DNA from: Sulfuritalea sp.
Lineage (GTDB): Bacteria > Pseudomonadota > Gammaproteobacteria > Burkholderiales > Rhodocyclaceae
Assembly (NCBI GenBank): GCA_016708585.1
Contig: JADJFK010000013.1
Location: 210,911-274,910 of the forward strand
DNA length: 64,000 bases
Direction: 5' to 3'
Part shown: piece after piece, positions 60,375-64,000 of the stretch
How positions within the stretch are numbered: position 1 is the first letter of the stretch
Layout of the letters: each line of letters begins with the position of its first letter
Translations under genes and position numbers: made by a program
The notes under the pieces: model-generated
What the model was told of the DNA's origin: nothing
Database searches by the model: none
The model's input: only the letters and a program-made list of their open reading frames with translations

Positions 60375-63300
60375 TCATGGCAGCCAGGTGGTGAAGAAGT
60401 CACTGATGCTGATGATCTGGCTCGCTGTGCTCTGGCTGCCGGTGAAGCCCTGCCGCGTGGTGCGCAAGGCCGCCGCGTAGCAGACATTGTCGATGCCGCA
60501 GAACTGGTTGCCGGAGCAACTCGCGCCGCTGGCGCAGGATGTGCTGCCGCGGATATCGTAGATCCTCTTGCTGTCGTAGAGTTTGGGCTGCTGTCCGGTA
60601 TAGCAATAACGGAATCCGTCGGTTTCAATGCCGCCGCAATATTGATCGACCGGGTTTGCGGCTGGGCACAGTGGCGCGCTCGGTGCGCAGGTTCCGTGGC
60701 GGACTACCGGGTCGAGCTGGTTCATGGAGCGGGTAGTGGCCTTCATGTTGGCGATCTGGTTGACATTGCTGCCTTCCTTCCAGACCTGGGTGGTGATGGT
60801 CGCGAAATAGACGTCGTTGGAGGGGAAGCTGAGCGCGCTGATCGCGATGCTGCTGGCGTCTGGTGTCGCATCCCCGTTCAGGCGCCAGTAGCTGCCGGCA
60901 CCGCTGGTGGCGAACCAGGTTGCGCCATCCGTCAGTCCGGCCGCAGTGTTCTCCGGCGTGGCGCGGCTCCAGGCGCCGGCATTGGCCGAATACACACCAT
61001 TTTCCGTGGCGATGGTCTGGCCCGTGAGGAGGACGCGGTCGCCAGCCGCCAGCACGACGCCATCGACGGTTTGCAGTCCGCTCAGGACCAGGTTGGCGGT
61101 GGCGACGGCCTTGACCGCCTGGCGAAAGAGCGAGATGACGAAATTGCTGGTCCCGATCACGGGAGCTTCGACGTTCTGCAGCCGCCACAGGCTGCCGCGA
61201 TGGGTGGTGCCTTCCTTGATGAACCATGAGGTGCCGGGCGGCAGGTCGGCGGCCTCGTCGGCGCTTTGGGCGCGCGCCCAAGCTCCGGCGGCGGCGACAT
61301 AGATGCCGTTGTTGCGGGCGATTGTCTGTCCTGCCACCAGCACCGTATCGCCGGCCTGCAAGGCGATGCCGTCGATGGTCTGGAGGCCGGACAGGGCGGC
61401 GAGGTGGGTACTGGCGACCACCCTGGCCAGCCGGCTGTTGTCGTCGCGGCCCGAATAGACACGCGCGACTTCGACGCGGACGTGGATATCCTGGTTGGTC
61501 GGCACCGAGCTCAGGCTTGGGTCGAGTTTGTCCGCGGCAAAGGGCGGATACGGCGGCGGGGAGGGCGGCGTGGTCGGTGCCGCTTCGTTGCGTGGCGGCG
61601 GCCGCGTGGCGGGCGGCGTCGGCAACTGGCCATGCACGTTATCGTCTTCCGCCTGATGCAGCTTGCAGATCCCCGCGTCGCAGGAGGCGGGCGACAGGCA
61701 GTCGGCGGTGACGGTGCAGGTGTTGCTGGTGCCGTCGCTGGTGCTGATCAGCGTTTCGCCGCCCCAATAGACCAGGCCGATGTGACCACCGGCATAGTTG
61801 GGGTCGGCACGGCCGTTGGCAAGGGTGCGGAATGCCAGCGGCAGGGTAAAGGTTGTCCGCTCCGGATCGAAGCCATCGGGAAGGAAAGGCGGGTTGCTGC
61901 GGTAGTTGCGCCGCGTGTCGAATTCGAGGCCGAGCTTGGGGTGGAGGATGGGCGAATCCAGGCCGCCGTTGTTGCCCGAATATCCCAGATGCTGCTCGCC
62001 GGCGCCGCAGACGCTGGCACTGTTACGGTCGCCGTCTACGGAGGCAAAGACGAAGCCGTCGCCGGAGTCCGGATATTGAACTTGAAATAGCTGCGAAAGC
62101 CGCTCCCGGTGGCACGTGTTTCGGGGATCCGGCGCAGCCGAACAGGCTGCTGGCGCCATAGCTCTGGTCGGATTCGACGTTGACGCGCCCGAGGGTCAGG
62201 GTGCGGGTTGCCGGGTCGTATTGCGACAATTCCGCACCCGGGGGCAGGGCCGATGGTGCCGCGACCATGCTCGCGGTGGCGGGGATGCAGCGCACGATGT
62301 CCTGGTGCGCGGGATGGCCGGCCGAAACCTGCGCGAACAGGCTTGGGCCGACAAAGGTGGTGCCGGCGCCGGTGAAACTGGTCAGGTTCGTCGGGTCTTC
62401 GAGGTAATTGGCTGGACTGGCCTTCTCGCGGGGTGCTGCGCGACTAGCGGCGACGAAAACCATTTCCTTGTAGTTCGGATAATAGCCAAGCGGATCCATG
62501 CCAGTTCCATAGCAGGTGTTTGCGTCGGCACCGGCGATCTTTGCGTAGGGCGTAGCAAGGCTGCCGCCGGCGGCGATGATTTCGTCGCGCAGGCAGCCGA
62601 CCATGCGATCCAGCATGGCATTGATGTCGGTGCGGAAGGCGCTCGACCCGCGCAGGTGCGAAACAGCAACTCGCTGGTGACCGTGACGCCGGTATCGTTG
62701 GCCACGATCGCGCAGGGCGAGGGGTCGTTGGGCGGACAATTGCTGACCCAGAGGGCGCCGTCGCTGCGCCGGTTGATGACGCTGTTGGCCGACGGGGCCT
62801 TGTCGTTCGGGGGGGAGGTGTCGCCGCTTGCGCCATTGGTGCCAGAGAAGTGATTGGTGACGCCGCCGAGGTTGGCGGCCACCGCCGGATCGAGATAATT
62901 GCTGGCGACGTAATTGCCGCCGCATCGGCGACGTTGTCCGTTGCCGATGCGCTGCGATCCTCGCCGGCCAGCGGCGGGCCGGGCGAGAAAGGCCGACCGC
63001 AATCGGGCGATCGTGGGCCGACGCAATGGGCGCTGACTATGGCGGCCGTGCCGTTGGCAACCCGGACATCCAGCTGGCTCCAGGGTGTCCCAGTTCATCG
63101 CGCGGGTCGGATCCGGGCAGGTTGCGCTGGTGGCTGCCGGAAACCCGCGTACCAGAGGCATTCGCCATGGGCATCCCGCAGCGGCCCGGTGCCCAAGGTA
63201 CGCCAGGAAGCGGCCGATGACCGTGACATTGATCCCGTTACCCAGGAAGTTGAGGCTTCGCAGCCCTTGAGGTAGCAGCCGCTATCGGTCAGCTGATTAT

Positions 63301-63579
63301 TGTTGCGCGTGCTGCCGAGGTCCGGCAGCGGCAGATAGCCATAGACCACCCTGCGCCGGTCTTCAGCTGCTCTTCGCGGTACCGCACGGCGTAACCGATC
63401 AGCGCCTCTTGCGCCTGAGTCAGGGCCTCCGCGGTCAGTTGCTGGCGGCGCGCCTGGATCATTTCGGGGGACAGGTTGCTGAGGCAGAAGTAGAGGCCGC
63501 CGACCACCAGCAGGGCCACCAGCGCGATCATCACGAAACCCCGCTGGTTCCGTCCCAGCGACCGTTGTCGCCGCGTCAT
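60375..63579 (-). pseudogene. Large pilin-like surface protein with lectin-like and tail-fibre-like domains, many frameshifts
   Basis: Joining frames gives one protein of about 1070 residues. It opens with a prepilin-like N-terminus (RNQRGFVMIALVALLVVGG, Gly before Phe present, Glu at +5 absent). A Cys-containing region follows. A concanavalin-like lectin domain (about 62060-61740) shows GDGFVFASVDGD, GEQHLGYSG, PKLGLEFDTRRN and HIGLVYWGG. Then come a Pro-rich linker and two tandem modules (LSGLQTIDGIALQAGD and LSGLQTVDGVVLAAGD, each ending in GAW-x-R) like those in phage tail fibres, and a Cys-rich end. Breaks lie near 62050, 62110, 62655, 62930, 63075-63250 and 63335. The 60375-62159 stretch is a clean open frame. 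Confidence 0.6.
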
Positions 63580-64000
63580 CACGAGCCTTCGGCGTTTGGC
63601 GGCAGGCGCTGCGGGCGTCACGACCACCCCGCCGCCCAGCCGCGTATTCCGCTCGCCGGTGGCACGGTTGATTGCCTCGCCGACCTTGAGTTGGGTCGGC
63701 TCCTCCTCGCCGGGAGACAGCATGGCGCTGCCGGGCTTGCCCGGCGCGACGACAACATTGACGCCGGTGCTGACGATTCGCTCTCGGTTTGCGCTTTCTG
63801 GTTGATCCATACCGTCGACGTGCCGCCGGATCGGGAGACCACGCCATCCGGCTCATGCTGCTGCCCTGCAGGGTCTGGGCTTCCTGGATATTGAATGCGC
63901 TGCCGTTCCAGCGCCGCACGCCGTTCGGGCGTGAAGAAGAGTCGGCCGAGTGGCGCGGCATCTGCGGCGTTGGCCGGTGCAACCACGGCGAGGACGAGCA
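63578..64000 (-). pseudogene. Exported pilus-locus accessory protein, partial and frameshifted
   Basis: The gene enters from beyond the right edge. The reverse strand opens with a hydrophobic export segment (VLAVVAPANA) and continues LGRLFFTPERRAALERQR, then in other frames NIQEAQTLQG, DGVVSRSGGTSTVWINQKAQ and VNVVVAPGKPGSAML...LKVGEAINRATGE. Shifts are needed near 63905, 63848 and 63790. Such small exported proteins occur in pilin-like gene clusters; no function is known to me. Its end overlaps the start of the large pilin-like gene. Confidence 0.5.

Noticed and set aside
60800..61440. Prophage remnant suggested by tail-fibre-like modules
   Set aside because: No integrase, capsid, portal or terminase genes; the modules are part of an exported pilin-like protein.

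Overview
The window is a GC-rich (by eye about two-thirds G+C), gene-dense chromosomal segment of a betaproteobacterium, most like Rhodocyclales/Sterolibacteriaceae-type denitrifiers. This rests on gene order (uvrA | MFS-ssb; yraN-gmhA-BON lipoprotein beside rsmI; pyrC-DUF3025-rnpB; rpe-gph-trpEGDC), on nirS, and on TRAP and glycolate genes. I cannot fix genus or species. I see no CRISPR array, tRNA, rRNA, insertion sequence or prophage. The only plain sign of mobility is a vapBC toxin-antitoxin pair at 24.0-24.7 kb.

Layout. 0-3.0 kb: tail of a ferredoxin-reductase-like gene and an operon of poorly known proteins, including a degenerate S24/LexA-type domain. 3.0-10.7 kb: glycolate/glycerate operon (hyi, glycerate 2-kinase, glcD, glcE, glcF, acyl-CoA synthetase). 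10.7-15.0 kb: corA and the transhydrogenase genes pntA-pntB. 15.1-19.2 kb: a seven-PAS GGDEF-EAL protein. 19.4-26.4 kb: methyltransferase, small proteins, uvrA, vapBC, MFS, ssb. 26.5-33.6 kb: TAXI-type binding protein, heptose and envelope genes, yraN | rsmI, pyrC, DUF3025, rnpB. 33.7-34.8 kb: uspA-terC. 34.9-44.7 kb: a FadR-type regulator divergent from a second C2/C3-acid cluster (TRAP dctPQM, second hyi, tartronate-semialdehyde reductase, glcG-like, 2-hydroxyacid dehydrogenase, MFS, cbiX). 44.7-48.0 kb: a Crp-type regulator fused to two PilJ-type sensor modules beside nirS. 48.2-52.8 kb: RND efflux operon. 52.9-58.3 kb: trpCDGE, gph, rpe. 58.4-64.0 kb: galE, then a pilin-like/lectin-like surface locus full of frameshifts.

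How parts fit. The two carbon clusters appear to form one regulon: the 11-bp palindrome TTGTC-N-GACAA overlaps the -35 region of both hyi (3046) and dctP (35678), and a FadR-family repressor gene lies next to the second copy. Together the clusters encode import of a small hydroxyacid, glycolate oxidation (GlcDEF), and interconversion of hydroxypyruvate, tartronate semialdehyde and glycerate ending in 2-phosphoglycerate. Gph (56.9 kb) can supply glycolate. Glyoxylate carboligase, which would join the halves, is not in the window.

Most unusual signals. (1) A 24-bp dispersed motif (AAAGTCGGCGC, then GGCG, then ACGGC) occurs about 13 times, in both orientations, mostly at gene 3' ends but also in frame inside genes without lengthening the protein. 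This resembles a DNA-uptake-type sequence. (2) The Crp/PilJ fusion and a perfect 35-bp hairpin beside nirS. (3) An in-frame palindromic insertion in the RND pump. (4) A Trp-codon leader peptide candidate before trpE. (5) An exact 250-residue internal duplication in the PAS protein. (6) Indels concentrated in 58.6-64 kb, which look more like sequence error than decay.
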